DNA of 64,000 nt from Chromatium okenii (GTDB lineage: Bacteria; Pseudomonadota; Gammaproteobacteria; Chromatiales; Chromatiaceae): positions 1 to 64,000 of the forward strand of contig NZ_PPGH01000034.1 of assembly GCF_002958735.1 (NCBI RefSeq), read 5' to 3'. Below the pieces are notes generated by a model, which worked only from the letters and a program-made list of their open reading frames with translations, was not told where the DNA came from and did no database searches. Positions within the stretch are counted from its first letter, which is position 1; every line of letters starts with the position of its first letter. Position numbers and translations under genes: made by a program. Positions 50,410 through 58,390 of the stretch are shown one piece after another.

Positions 50410-51236
50410 ATCCCCCCGACCCCCCTTTTCCAAAGGGGGGAGGAAGAGGAAGAAAAGCCCCCCTTTGAAAAAGGGGTTGGGGGATTGATCAACAGGCAGT
50501 TCGGGCGATTTTCGAGCACCGTCGCCACTGCCAGCCGCGCTCGTTCTGCCAGTGCTCGCCGTTGTTCGCCCTCGACCATTGCCAGCGGTGGCAGAAAATG
50601 CAGCCGAGCGATCAAACGCGGATGCCGAATCACGCGCCACAGATTCGCCAGCAGCGTGTCATCGCCGATATACGGAACGCGCAAATCCGGCGCAGGATCG
50701 TCGCCGTGATGGTAGCTGATGGCAACGGGTTGAATTTGCACACCGGGCGCTTGCGCAGTCTGAAATAATCGCGCATGAAATCGCGCCACTGTTTGCCCGT
50801 CGGTGGTGTGCCTTCCGGGAAAATCATCAAGGTGCGTCCGCCAGCAATCGCATGACCGAGCTGCGCAGCAATGTGAGCAACTTGATGACCGCCGCGTTCG
50901 ATAAACAAAGTGCCAGCGTGATCCGCCAGCCAGCCAATCAGTGGCCACTCGCGCACATCCGTTTTTGCCAAAAAACCAATCTCGCCCTGCGCACCGATGA
51001 CCGGAATATCCAGCCACGAGATATGGTTACTGACCAACAGCGCATTGGCGCGATCTGCCCGTTCATGCGCACTTCCACCTCCAGCACCTGACACAAGCGT
51101 TCGTGCCACCAGCGGATGAATTGCGCGACCCAAAGTGGACGCCGTCCGCTGCGCTGGTGCACTGCGACCACCACTGCGACAATGCTGCCGTCAGTAAATG
51201 CGTCCCGACCCGCAATCCGCGCCATAACGCAGTCAT
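50406..51236 (-). pseudogene. olsA: OlsA-like lyso-lipid acyltransferase (PlsC family), frameshifted
   Basis: A PlsC-family O-acyltransferase. The acyltransferase motifs are visible: HX4D as NHISWLD and motif III as FPEGT (GGRTLMIFPEGTPPTG). A hydrophobic start MTALWRGLRVGTHLLTAAL begins at ATG 51236. The tail from VQIQPVAISYHHGDDPAPDLRVPYIGDDTLLANL to ERARLAVATVLENRP is in another frame, so shifts lie near 51170, 51070 and 50790. Directly after an OlsB-like gene, it probably acylates lyso-ornithine lipid to ornithine lipid. A generic lysophosphatidate acyltransferase is the alternative. Confidence 0.7.
50408..50486. repeat. Palindromic G/C-tract repeat, copy 3
   Basis: A 79-base copy of the repeat at 16593 and 21448, with AAATCCCCCC and GGGGGATT arms and the two inner CCCCCCTTTT...AAAGGGGGG palindromes. 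It lies at the junction of the acyltransferase and the glycosyltransferase. It encodes the last residues of the former (PTPFSKGGF...WKRGVGGI) and provides the probable TTG start of the latter. Confidence 0.9.
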
Positions 51237-52011
51237 CGCGCCGGCACTCAATGTTGTGCGTCCGCTCAAAAAAGTGGCGAGAAAAGCTGGCGTTAATGTC
51301 ATCAACGTTCAGCAAAATCAATACATCAGCGACACCAAAATCAGCGTCACGACACGGCTCGCCGCACACTTTCGCGCCAAGTCGCAGATAGGTTCGCAGC
51401 AATGGTGGCAGCGGCGCATCTAAATTGTCGTCAGTAAAAGGTGGCGTTTGCAGCGGAATATGCGGTGTTACGCGCAAGGTTTCTGGCGCTAAAGCATGTC
51501 GCCGCAACCGATTCATGATTGCGGCAGCTTGTAAATCGTTATCACCGAGTGGAATACTGGCGCAACCGAATAGATAATCAAAGCTATGCAAATGAATAAA
51601 TGCCGCTAATCCAGACCATAATACGGCAATTGCTGCGCCTTGACGAAAATCCGGTGCAATACAAGTACGCCCAACTTCTAATAAGCGTCCATGCAATTGG
51701 CGAATTGCGTTTAATTCAAATTCAGTTTCAGAATAAAATTGTCCTAATCGCGCTGCCTGATGATCGCTTAATAAACGAGTGCAACCGACAATACGCCCAG
51801 TATTGGCTTCGCGCACCAGCAAATGTTGGCAATAGGCATCAAACTCATCGACATCATGCCCAAGATTACCGTGAAGATTTGCACCCATTTCTTCGGCAAA
51901 AACGCGATAACGTAAGGCTTGGGCATCGCGCACATCTTGTGCGGATGATGCGAGTTCAACAAATAAACGCTCGCCACGCGGCGCTGTGAATGCTAAAGCA
52001 GATGCAACCAT
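51237..52011 (-). pseudogene. olsB: OlsB-like ornithine N-acyltransferase (GNAT hemolysin family), frameshifted end
   Basis: OlsB joins a 3-hydroxy fatty acyl group to ornithine, giving lyso-ornithine lipid. The ATG at 52011 starts MVASALAFTAPRGERLFVELA. The family core is visible: VRDAQALRYRVFAEEMGA, FDAYCQHLLVRE, VGCTRLLS, FYSETEFELNAI, LLEVGRTCIAPDFR and DYLFGCASIPLGD. The end is uncertain: RTYLRLGAKVCGEPCRDADFGVADVLILL is in frame, but a shift near 51270 carries the open frame through the downstream gene to 50938. Proposed end is near 51237. The product rests on family resemblance and the adjacent olsA-like gene. Confidence 0.72.
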
Positions 52012-52077
52012 TACGAACCCTCATCAACGCTTCATTTTAGGTGACGAGAGATATTAGATTGTGATGATTGCGAATGT

Positions 52078-52106
52078 ATGAGCGGATGGTGACAACTTGA
52101 TGAATC
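52078..52106 (-). promoter_or_regulatory. Weak PHO-box-like array upstream of olsB
   Basis: On the minus strand three 7-base units occur at an 11-base period: GATTCAT, TTGTCAC and CGCTCAT, separated by CAAG and CATC. TTGTCAC fits the PhoB half-site at 6 of 7 positions and the others at 4-5. The array lies about 67 bases before the olsB start, and TAATAT, a -10-like box, follows 21 bases after the last unit. Taken alone the match is modest; it gains weight from the stronger array before btaA. Confidence 0.4.
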
Positions 52107-52172
52107 AAAATTAAAAAGTCGTCGTAATCTGCGTCATACCGCAATGCAGCATGACGCAATCACTGTAGAAAA

Positions 52173-54002
52173 TCAGAGCGGTGTTGCCGTGATTTCTAAT
52201 AACACTTCATCGGGATTCACTGCATCGCCTTTAATGACATAAAGCGCCGTTACCGTGCCACTAATTGGCGCTTGAATTTCGGTTTCCATCTTCATCGCTT
52301 CCGTTACCAATAGCGGTTGTCCAGCCGTCACACAATCACCTTCTTTAATTAACACATCAACGATATTGCCCGGCATTGACGTTGCTACATGACCGGGTTG
52401 ACTCGGTTTCGGACGCTTGCCCGCAATGGCTTTTTTAACTGCGCCCTGAGTACCGCCAGTCAATACCAATTCATCCAGTGTTTCGACGACAACTTCTTCT
52501 GGTATATCGTCAATGGTGAAATAAAAATGCCGATCAGCCTGACTTTTATGACCGCTGCCCGTGACTTTAACGTGATACGTTTCTCCGTGTACGGAGATAT
52601 TAAATTCTGTTGGCGCAGTGCGTATTTCACTTTGAGTTGGTAATGGCTCCAATAATTCTGGTTGCAATGTACCAGCAGCACGTTGTTCCAGAAAAATGCG
52701 CCCAATTTCAGGGAACATTGCATAAGTCAGCGTGTCTTCATCAGATTGTGCCAATTCGCCAATATCATGGCGCAAGCGTTCTAATTCCGGTTTTAATAAA
52801 TCTGCCGGACGACATTCAATCAAATCTTCATTGCCGATCGCCTGTTGTTGCAATGTCGGATTCACTGCTGCTGGCGCACGTCCATAACGTCCTTGCAAAT
52901 ACAGTTTTACTTCGTTCGTAATCGTCTGATAACGCTTATCGGTTAAAACATTTAATACCGCTTGCGTCCCGACAATTTGCGAAGTGGGTGTCACCAGTGG
53001 CGGATAACCAAGGTCTTTGCGGACGCGGGGAATTTCTTCCAATACTGCGCTCATCCGCTCCAGCGAATTCTGTTCTTTCAATTGATTGGCGAGATTGGAA
53101 ATCATGCCGCCGGGAACTTGATTCACTTGTACGCGGGTATCAACGCCAGTGAATTCACTCTCGAATTGATGGTATTTTTTGCGCACTTGATAAAAATACA
53201 GCCCAATTTCTTGAACAGCTTCTAAATTCAAACCAGTGTCGTATTCAGTGCCGCGCAACGCAGCAATTAAACTTTCAGTCGGTGGATGTGAAGTACCTCC
53301 AGCCATTGAAGAAATCGCAGTATCCAAACCATCACAGCCATTTTCAATGGCTTTCAAATGACACATATCCGCCAAGCCAGAAGTCGCGTGAGAATGCAAA
53401 TGCAGCGGCAAATCAACGTGATCTTTTAAGGCTTTCACCAATTCAGCGGTCACATACGGCGTTAATAATCCCGCCATATCTTTAACGGCAATTGAATCGC
53501 AACCCATCGCTGCTAATTCACGCCCCATTGCCACAAAACCAGCGACATTATGCACCGGACTAACGGTATAACAAATCGTGCCCTGCGCATGTTTTCCTGC
53601 CGCTTTGGTGGCTTCAATTGCTGTTTGCAAATTCCGCAAATCATTCAACGCATCAAAGATGCGAAAAACATCCATCCCATTCGCAGCAGCGCGAGCAATA
53701 AATGCCCGCACCACGTCATCAGAATAATGGCGATAACCGAGCAAATTTTGCCCGCGCAATAACATTTGCAAGCGCGTATTCGGTAATGCGTCACGCAATT
53801 TGCGCAAACGTTCCCACGGGTCTTCTTTTAAGAACCGCACACAGGCATCAAAGGTTGCGCCGCCCCAACATTCTAATGACCAATAACCAATAGCATCGAG
53901 TTTGGCGCAAATAGGCAGCATATCTTCGGTGCGCATCCGCGTCGCATGGAGTGATTGATGGGCATCGCGTAAAACGACATCGGTAAGTTTGATTTTCGGC
54001 AT
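52173..54002 (-). CDS. pycB: Pyruvate carboxylase subunit B (oxaloacetate decarboxylase alpha-like)
   Basis: A 609-residue intact protein with an N-terminal carboxyltransferase TIM barrel (LTDVVLRDAHQSLHATRMRTEDM, LRGQNLLGYRHYSDDVV, CDSIAVKDMAGLLTP, PLHLHSHATSGLAD), a central PYC_OADA domain, and a C-terminal biotinyl domain with the biotinylated lysine in EAMKMETEI. With the biotin carboxylase subunit immediately upstream and no oadB or oadG nearby, an anaplerotic two-subunit pyruvate carboxylase is more likely than a sodium-pumping decarboxylase. Stop and start are separated by 43 bases from pycA. Confidence 0.88.
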   Translation of the reverse strand: MPKIKLTDVVLRDAHQSLHATRMRTEDMLPICAKLDAIGYWSLECWGGATFDACVRFLKEDPWERLRKLRDALPNTRLQMLLRGQNLLGYRHYSDDVVRAFIARAAANGMDVFRIFDALNDLRNLQTAIEATKAAGKHAQGTICYTVSPVHNVAGFVAMGRELAAMGCDSIAVKDMAGLLTPYVTAELVKALKDHVDLPLHLHSHATSGLADMCHLKAIENGCDGLDTAISSMAGGTSHPPTESLIAALRGTEYDTGLNLEAVQEIGLYFYQVRKKYHQFESEFTGVDTRVQVNQVPGGMISNLANQLKEQNSLERMSAVLEEIPRVRKDLGYPPLVTPTSQIVGTQAVLNVLTDKRYQTITNEVKLYLQGRYGRAPAAVNPTLQQQAIGNEDLIECRPADLLKPELERLRHDIGELAQSDEDTLTYAMFPEIGRIFLEQRAAGTLQPELLEPLPTQSEIRTAPTEFNISVHGETYHVKVTGSGHKSQADRHFYFTIDDIPEEVVVETLDELVLTGGTQGAVKKAIAGKRPKPSQPGHVATSMPGNIVDVLIKEGDCVTAGQPLLVTEAMKMETEIQAPISGTVTALYVIKGDAVNPDEVLLEITATPL

Positions 54003-54045
54003 GATTTAACTTAACTCAGTGTGTTAATTGAATGTGTGATGTAAA

Positions 54046-55464
54046 TTACAAACCAGCATGAGCAGCAATTGCCGCAGCTAATACCGCCGCAACATCTTCA
54101 CGGCGACGCTTGGTTGAATACTCCAGCAATTCAGGGTGCATTTCTAAAAAACTGGTATTAAAACTGCCAGAGCGAAAGTCAGGATGACGCAGAATTTCCT
54201 GATAAAACGGAATAGTTGTTTTCACGCCGTATACGCCAATATCGCGCAAAGCACGATGTCCACGACTGACGACATCATCCCAATTTAATGCCCATACAAT
54301 CACTTTTGCCAGCATCGAATCATAATGCGGCGGAATAGTATAACCAGTATAAATCGCGCCATCAGTGCGCACACCGGGACCGCCGGGCGCGTAATAACGC
54401 GAAATGCGCCCGAAGCTCGGTAAAAAGTTATTTTTTGGGTCTTCGGCATTGATACGGAATTGCATTGCAAAACCGCGTCGTTGAATTTCATGCTGTTTGA
54501 ATCGCAGTGGGAATCCGGCAGCAATTCGAATTTGTTCTTCGACTAAATCAACGCCGGTAATGGTTTCAGTAATGGTGTGTTCAACCTGAATGCGCGTGTT
54601 CATTTCCATGAAATAAAACCGCCCATCAACATCACGCAGGAATTCAATGGTTCCCGCATTGGTATAACCAACCGCCCGCGCTGCTAATACTGCCAGTCCA
54701 CCAACGTATTGCCGTTCTGCTTCATCAATCTGCGGCGATGGCGCAATTTCAATTAACTTTTGATTGCGGCGTTGAATAGAACAATCGCGTTCGTATAAAT
54801 GAATGCAATTGCCGTGATGGTCGGCCAAAATTTGCACTTCAATATGCTTCGGATTCACCACGCATTTCTCTAAAAACACCTCGGCACGTCCGAATGCTTT
54901 AGTCGCTTCCGAAATGACGCGCTCATAATTGTGGCGCAGTGCTTCGGCATCATCGCAGCGCCGAATGCCGCGCCCACCGCCGCCGGAAGTGGCTTTGAGC
55001 ATCACTGGATAGCCGATTTCAGCCGCGCAGTGCAGCGCCTCGTCGATATTTTCCAGATTGCCGGGGCTGCCGGGCGTGACCGGAACGCCCGCTTTTTGCA
55101 TCGCCAAACGCGCCTCGGTTTTATCGCCCATCCGCGCAATCACCTCGGCAGTCGGACCGATAAATGTCAGCCCGCGTCGCACACAAGCCCTTGCCAACTC
55201 TGGATTTTCTGACAAAAATCCGTAGCCCGGATGCACGGCATCGCAGCCAGTCGCCAACGCCAAATTGACGATATTGTGAACATTGAGATAACCGGCCAAC
55301 GGATCGCTGCCGAGGCTATAGGCTTCATCCGCTTTTTTGACATGAAGTGAATGACGATCTGCTTCGGCATAAATTGCCGCCGAACGAATACCCATTTCAG
55401 CGCAGGCGCGAATGACGCGCACCGCAATTTCGCCGCGATTGGCGATTAAAATTTTACGCAGCAT
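54046..55464 (-). CDS. pycA: Pyruvate carboxylase subunit A (biotin carboxylase)
   Basis: A 472-residue intact ATP-grasp biotin carboxylase. Characteristic segments are KILIANRGEIAVRVIRACAEMGI, VHPGYGFLSENPELA, the ATP-binding glycine loop KATSGGGGRGIRR, EVQILADHHGNCIHLYERDCSIQRRNQKLIE and MEMNTRIQVEHTITE. It carboxylates biotin on the PycB subunit encoded downstream. AccC of acetyl-CoA carboxylase looks similar, but the adjacent pycB and the longer C terminus (FNTSFLEMHPELLEYSTKRRRED) favour PycA. Confidence 0.88.
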   Translation of the reverse strand: MLRKILIANRGEIAVRVIRACAEMGIRSAAIYAEADRHSLHVKKADEAYSLGSDPLAGYLNVHNIVNLALATGCDAVHPGYGFLSENPELARACVRRGLTFIGPTAEVIARMGDKTEARLAMQKAGVPVTPGSPGNLENIDEALHCAAEIGYPVMLKATSGGGGRGIRRCDDAEALRHNYERVISEATKAFGRAEVFLEKCVVNPKHIEVQILADHHGNCIHLYERDCSIQRRNQKLIEIAPSPQIDEAERQYVGGLAVLAARAVGYTNAGTIEFLRDVDGRFYFMEMNTRIQVEHTITETITGVDLVEEQIRIAAGFPLRFKQHEIQRRGFAMQFRINAEDPKNNFLPSFGRISRYYAPGGPGVRTDGAIYTGYTIPPHYDSMLAKVIVWALNWDDVVSRGHRALRDIGVYGVKTTIPFYQEILRHPDFRSGSFNTSFLEMHPELLEYSTKRRREDVAAVLAAAIAAHAGL

Positions 55465-55580
55465 TGATGTTTAAGCCCTTAAATAACTCAATTAACATGC
55501 AGTGAATAGTGAATACGCAGAATATGTTGCTGCGCAACAATATCGCTGATTGAATGATTTCTGTAAAGCAATCGGAATGC

Positions 55581-56687
55581 TCAGTCACAAAGCGTTGATG
55601 GAATTTCATAACAATGCGCCACCCGTCGCCCAATGCCGGTAAATAATTGATACGCAAGCGTTTCGCTGGCAGCAGCAACCGCATTGGCAGCAACCGTTGT
55701 GCCCCATAATTCCACTGGAGCGCCGACGTGAGCATCAATAATTTCAGTTAAATCAACGGTAATCATGTCCATTGACACCCGCCCAATCAACCGCGTCATT
55801 TGCCCGTTGACCGCCACCGGTGTTCCAGTCGGCGCGTGGCGCGGATAACCATCGGCATAGCCAATCGCCACCACACCCACGCGCATTGGATGCTCGCTCA
55901 CAAAGCGCCCGCCATAACCCACCGGCTCGCCCGCCGGCAAATTCCGTATTGCAATCAATGCTGATTCGAGTGTCATCGCCGGACACAGCGCCGTCGCCAA
56001 CGGATGCGCCTCGGCAAATGGCGACGCGCCGTAAAGCATTAAACCGGGGCGCGTCCATTCAACATGCGCATTTGAATACGCGAGAATAGCAGCTGAATTG
56101 GCTAAACTGCGCGGAATTGCCAGACCTGATAATGTTTTTTCAAATACCGCAATTTGCTGCGTGGTATACGGTAAATTCGGTTCATCGGCACGCGCAAAAT
56201 GACTCATTGCAACTAATTCGCCGACATGAGGACATGCGCGTAATTCCGCATAAACTCGATTAAAATCAGATGGTTCAAAACCAACGCGGTGCATTCCAGA
56301 ATCGATTTTAATCCAACAATTTAGTTTTTGAAGTGGACGCGCAGCTAATAACCACGCCAATTGCTCTTGGCAATGAACGACCACACTTAATTCAGCTCGA
56401 TCTACGAGCGCCAATTCATTGGCATTAAATACGCCTTCCAGTAAAACAATTGGTTGCGTGATTCCTGCGTCGCGCAATTCCATTGCTTCATCAATACAAG
56501 CAACCGCAAAGCCATCCGCAATATCAGCCAATGTCTGCGCCACCATCACTGCGCCATGCCCATAAGCATTGGCTTTAACAACCGCCAATACTTTTGAATA
56601 CGGCGCTAATTGTTTGGCGTAACGATAATTGTGACGAATAGCATCCAGATGAATGCGAGCGCGAAGTGGACGAGCGGAAGATGTCAT
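55581..56687 (-). CDS. alr: Alanine racemase
   Basis: A 368-residue intact PLP enzyme interconverting L- and D-alanine for peptidoglycan. The PLP lysine lies in VLAVVKANAYGHGAVMVA near residue 38. Other motifs are IKIDSGMHRVGF, LANSAAIL, RPGLMLYGASPF and the catalytic tyrosine region VGYGGRF. GRVSMDMITVDLT and LWG are also family hallmarks. It lies 15 bases downstream of the cimA stop, suggesting cotranscription. Confidence 0.92.
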   Translation of the reverse strand: MTSSARPLRARIHLDAIRHNYRYAKQLAPYSKVLAVVKANAYGHGAVMVAQTLADIADGFAVACIDEAMELRDAGITQPIVLLEGVFNANELALVDRAELSVVVHCQEQLAWLLAARPLQKLNCWIKIDSGMHRVGFEPSDFNRVYAELRACPHVGELVAMSHFARADEPNLPYTTQQIAVFEKTLSGLAIPRSLANSAAILAYSNAHVEWTRPGLMLYGASPFAEAHPLATALCPAMTLESALIAIRNLPAGEPVGYGGRFVSEHPMRVGVVAIGYADGYPRHAPTGTPVAVNGQMTRLIGRVSMDMITVDLTEIIDAHVGAPVELWGTTVAANAVAAASETLAYQLFTGIGRRVAHCYEIPSTLCD

Positions 56688-56702
56688 GGATAGATTTCGT
56701 AT

Positions 56703-58271
56703 TCAAAGTGGTGATTGACGTTCAGGCAATTGCGGTGCTGGCAATACCCGATGAATCAAGATATTTAACATCCGCATTGTCGCTGCAATTGCCGCAAAAA
56801 CCTGATTTGCATGAACGCCACGAGTGCGCAATTCACCTTGTTCAGTATTCCAGCTAATACTGCATTCAGTTAACGCATCTGTGCGCCCACCTTTTGGAAT
56901 TCGCACCTCATAATTCATTAATGTCGGCAAAGTTAAACCACGCCGTTTCACCACTTTAGACAACGCATTCACAAACGCATCAAAACCACCATTGCCCGCG
57001 CCAACTGCGGTATAAATCTCATCATCAATACGCAAACGAATACTCGCAGTTGATTCCAAATCCAGCGTTGATGCCACTGCGCAAGCCAATAGTTCGGCGT
57101 GATTGTGATCTTTGCTTTCCAACACTTCAGCGATAATAAACGGTAAATCTTCTAGCGTGATCGACTTTTTTGAATCACCCAATTCGATAATACGCTTTAA
57201 GACTTTACGTTGATTCTCTTCTGATAAATCAATATCAAGCCGCTCTAAATTCTTTGCTAGTGATGCTTTACCCGCCAACTTGCCCAGTGCGTAATTGCGT
57301 CGCCGTGCAAAACGTTCTGGCGATAAACGACTATGATAAAGACTGCCTTTTTTATCACCGTCAGCATGAATGCCAGCGGTTTGGGTAAATACATCTGCGC
57401 CAACAATAGGTGCATTATCAGCAATGCGTTTACCAGAAAAGTATTCGACTAACTCACTCACCCGCGCCAAGTGTGTTTCATCAATTCCAATTTCAAAACC
57501 GAGTTGATCGCGCAAATTAACTGCGACTTCTGCCAATGACGCATTACCAGCACGTTCCCCTAAACAATTCACCGTACAATGCACTGCCGCAGCGCCTGCT
57601 TGCGCAGCAGCGAGTACGTTAGCAGTTGCCAATCCGTAATCGTTATGCGGATGAAAATCGAATTGCAATGTGGGAAACCTTGCAACCATATCGGAAACCG
57701 CTGCAAATACGCGATCTGGCGTCATTACGCCGAGCGTATCCGGCAACATAAAATGACCAATTCTGCAATCGGTTAATTGCGCTACTAATGAAAAAACATA
57801 ATGCGGATTATCCCGATAACCATTTGACCAATCTTCTAAATACAGATTAACCGCCAATCCATACTGCTGCGCTAATGCGATATTTTCACGCACATCAGCA
57901 ATGTGTTGATCAAGCGTTTTACCTAATTGACCGTGACAATGTTTTTCACTGCCTTTTGCCAATAAGTTAATCACTTGTCCACCAGCGTTGCGAATCCACT
58001 CCACGCTTAAACCATGATCGACAAATCCTAATACTTCCACACGATTTGCTAATCCGCGTTCACTCGCCCACGCAATGATTCGCGCTACTGCATCTGCTTC
58101 TCCAGATGACACTCGCGCCGAAGCAACTTCAATACGATCAACGCGCACTAATTCCAATAATGCTTTGGCAATGTTCACTTTTTCATCTGGTGAAAACGAT
58201 ACGCCTTGCGTTTGTTCGCCGTCGCGCAGCGTTGTATCCATAATGCGCACATAGCGGCTTGTTTCAGTCAT
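56703..58271 (-). CDS. cimA: (R)-citramalate synthase
   Basis: An intact protein of about 522 residues. The catalytic barrel opens MDTTLRDGEQTQGVSFSPDEK, continues with VDRIEVASARVSSGE, LYLEDWSNGYRDNP and HFMLPDTLGVMTPD, and has metal ligands in FDFHPHNDYGLA. FTQTAGIHADGDKKGSLY and LGKLAGKASL follow. The C terminus has a LeuA-type allosteric domain (YEVRIPKGGRTDALTECSISW). The wording closely recalls the Leptospira citramalate synthase, which condenses pyruvate and acetyl-CoA to feed isoleucine synthesis without threonine. The ATG at 58271 is chosen; 58301 would add ten residues. Homocitrate or isopropylmalate synthase activity is less likely. Confidence 0.85.
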   Translation of the reverse strand: MTETSRYVRIMDTTLRDGEQTQGVSFSPDEKVNIAKALLELVRVDRIEVASARVSSGEADAVARIIAWASERGLANRVEVLGFVDHGLSVEWIRNAGGQVINLLAKGSEKHCHGQLGKTLDQHIADVRENIALAQQYGLAVNLYLEDWSNGYRDNPHYVFSLVAQLTDCRIGHFMLPDTLGVMTPDRVFAAVSDMVARFPTLQFDFHPHNDYGLATANVLAAAQAGAAAVHCTVNCLGERAGNASLAEVAVNLRDQLGFEIGIDETHLARVSELVEYFSGKRIADNAPIVGADVFTQTAGIHADGDKKGSLYHSRLSPERFARRRNYALGKLAGKASLAKNLERLDIDLSEENQRKVLKRIIELGDSKKSITLEDLPFIIAEVLESKDHNHAELLACAVASTLDLESTASIRLRIDDEIYTAVGAGNGGFDAFVNALSKVVKRRGLTLPTLMNYEVRIPKGGRTDALTECSISWNTEQGELRTRGVHANQVFAAIAATMRMLNILIHRVLPAPQLPERQSPL

Positions 58272-58354
58272 TATATTCAGTTCTCTTTTCTTCAATGTCA
58301 TTCAAAAGTGCAATCAAACTTTTGCCAACTGCCAAAGCAAGATTGATGTTTTGA

Positions 58355-58383
58355 TTGTTGGATTGCACAGCGCAATCCAACAA
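58355..58383. terminator. Strong hairpin between thrC and cimA
   Basis: TTGTTGGATTGC and GCAATCCAACAA form a perfect 12-base stem around ACAGC. It lies eight bases beyond the thrC stop, on the transcript running into cimA. No T-run follows on the minus strand, so it may be an attenuating or stabilising structure instead of a full terminator. Confidence 0.5.
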
Positions 58384-58390
58384 AATACGA

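Noticed and set aside
52173..55464. Sodium-pumping oxaloacetate decarboxylase
   Set aside because: No oadB or oadG genes nearby, and a biotin carboxylase subunit is directly upstream, which fits pyruvate carboxylase.
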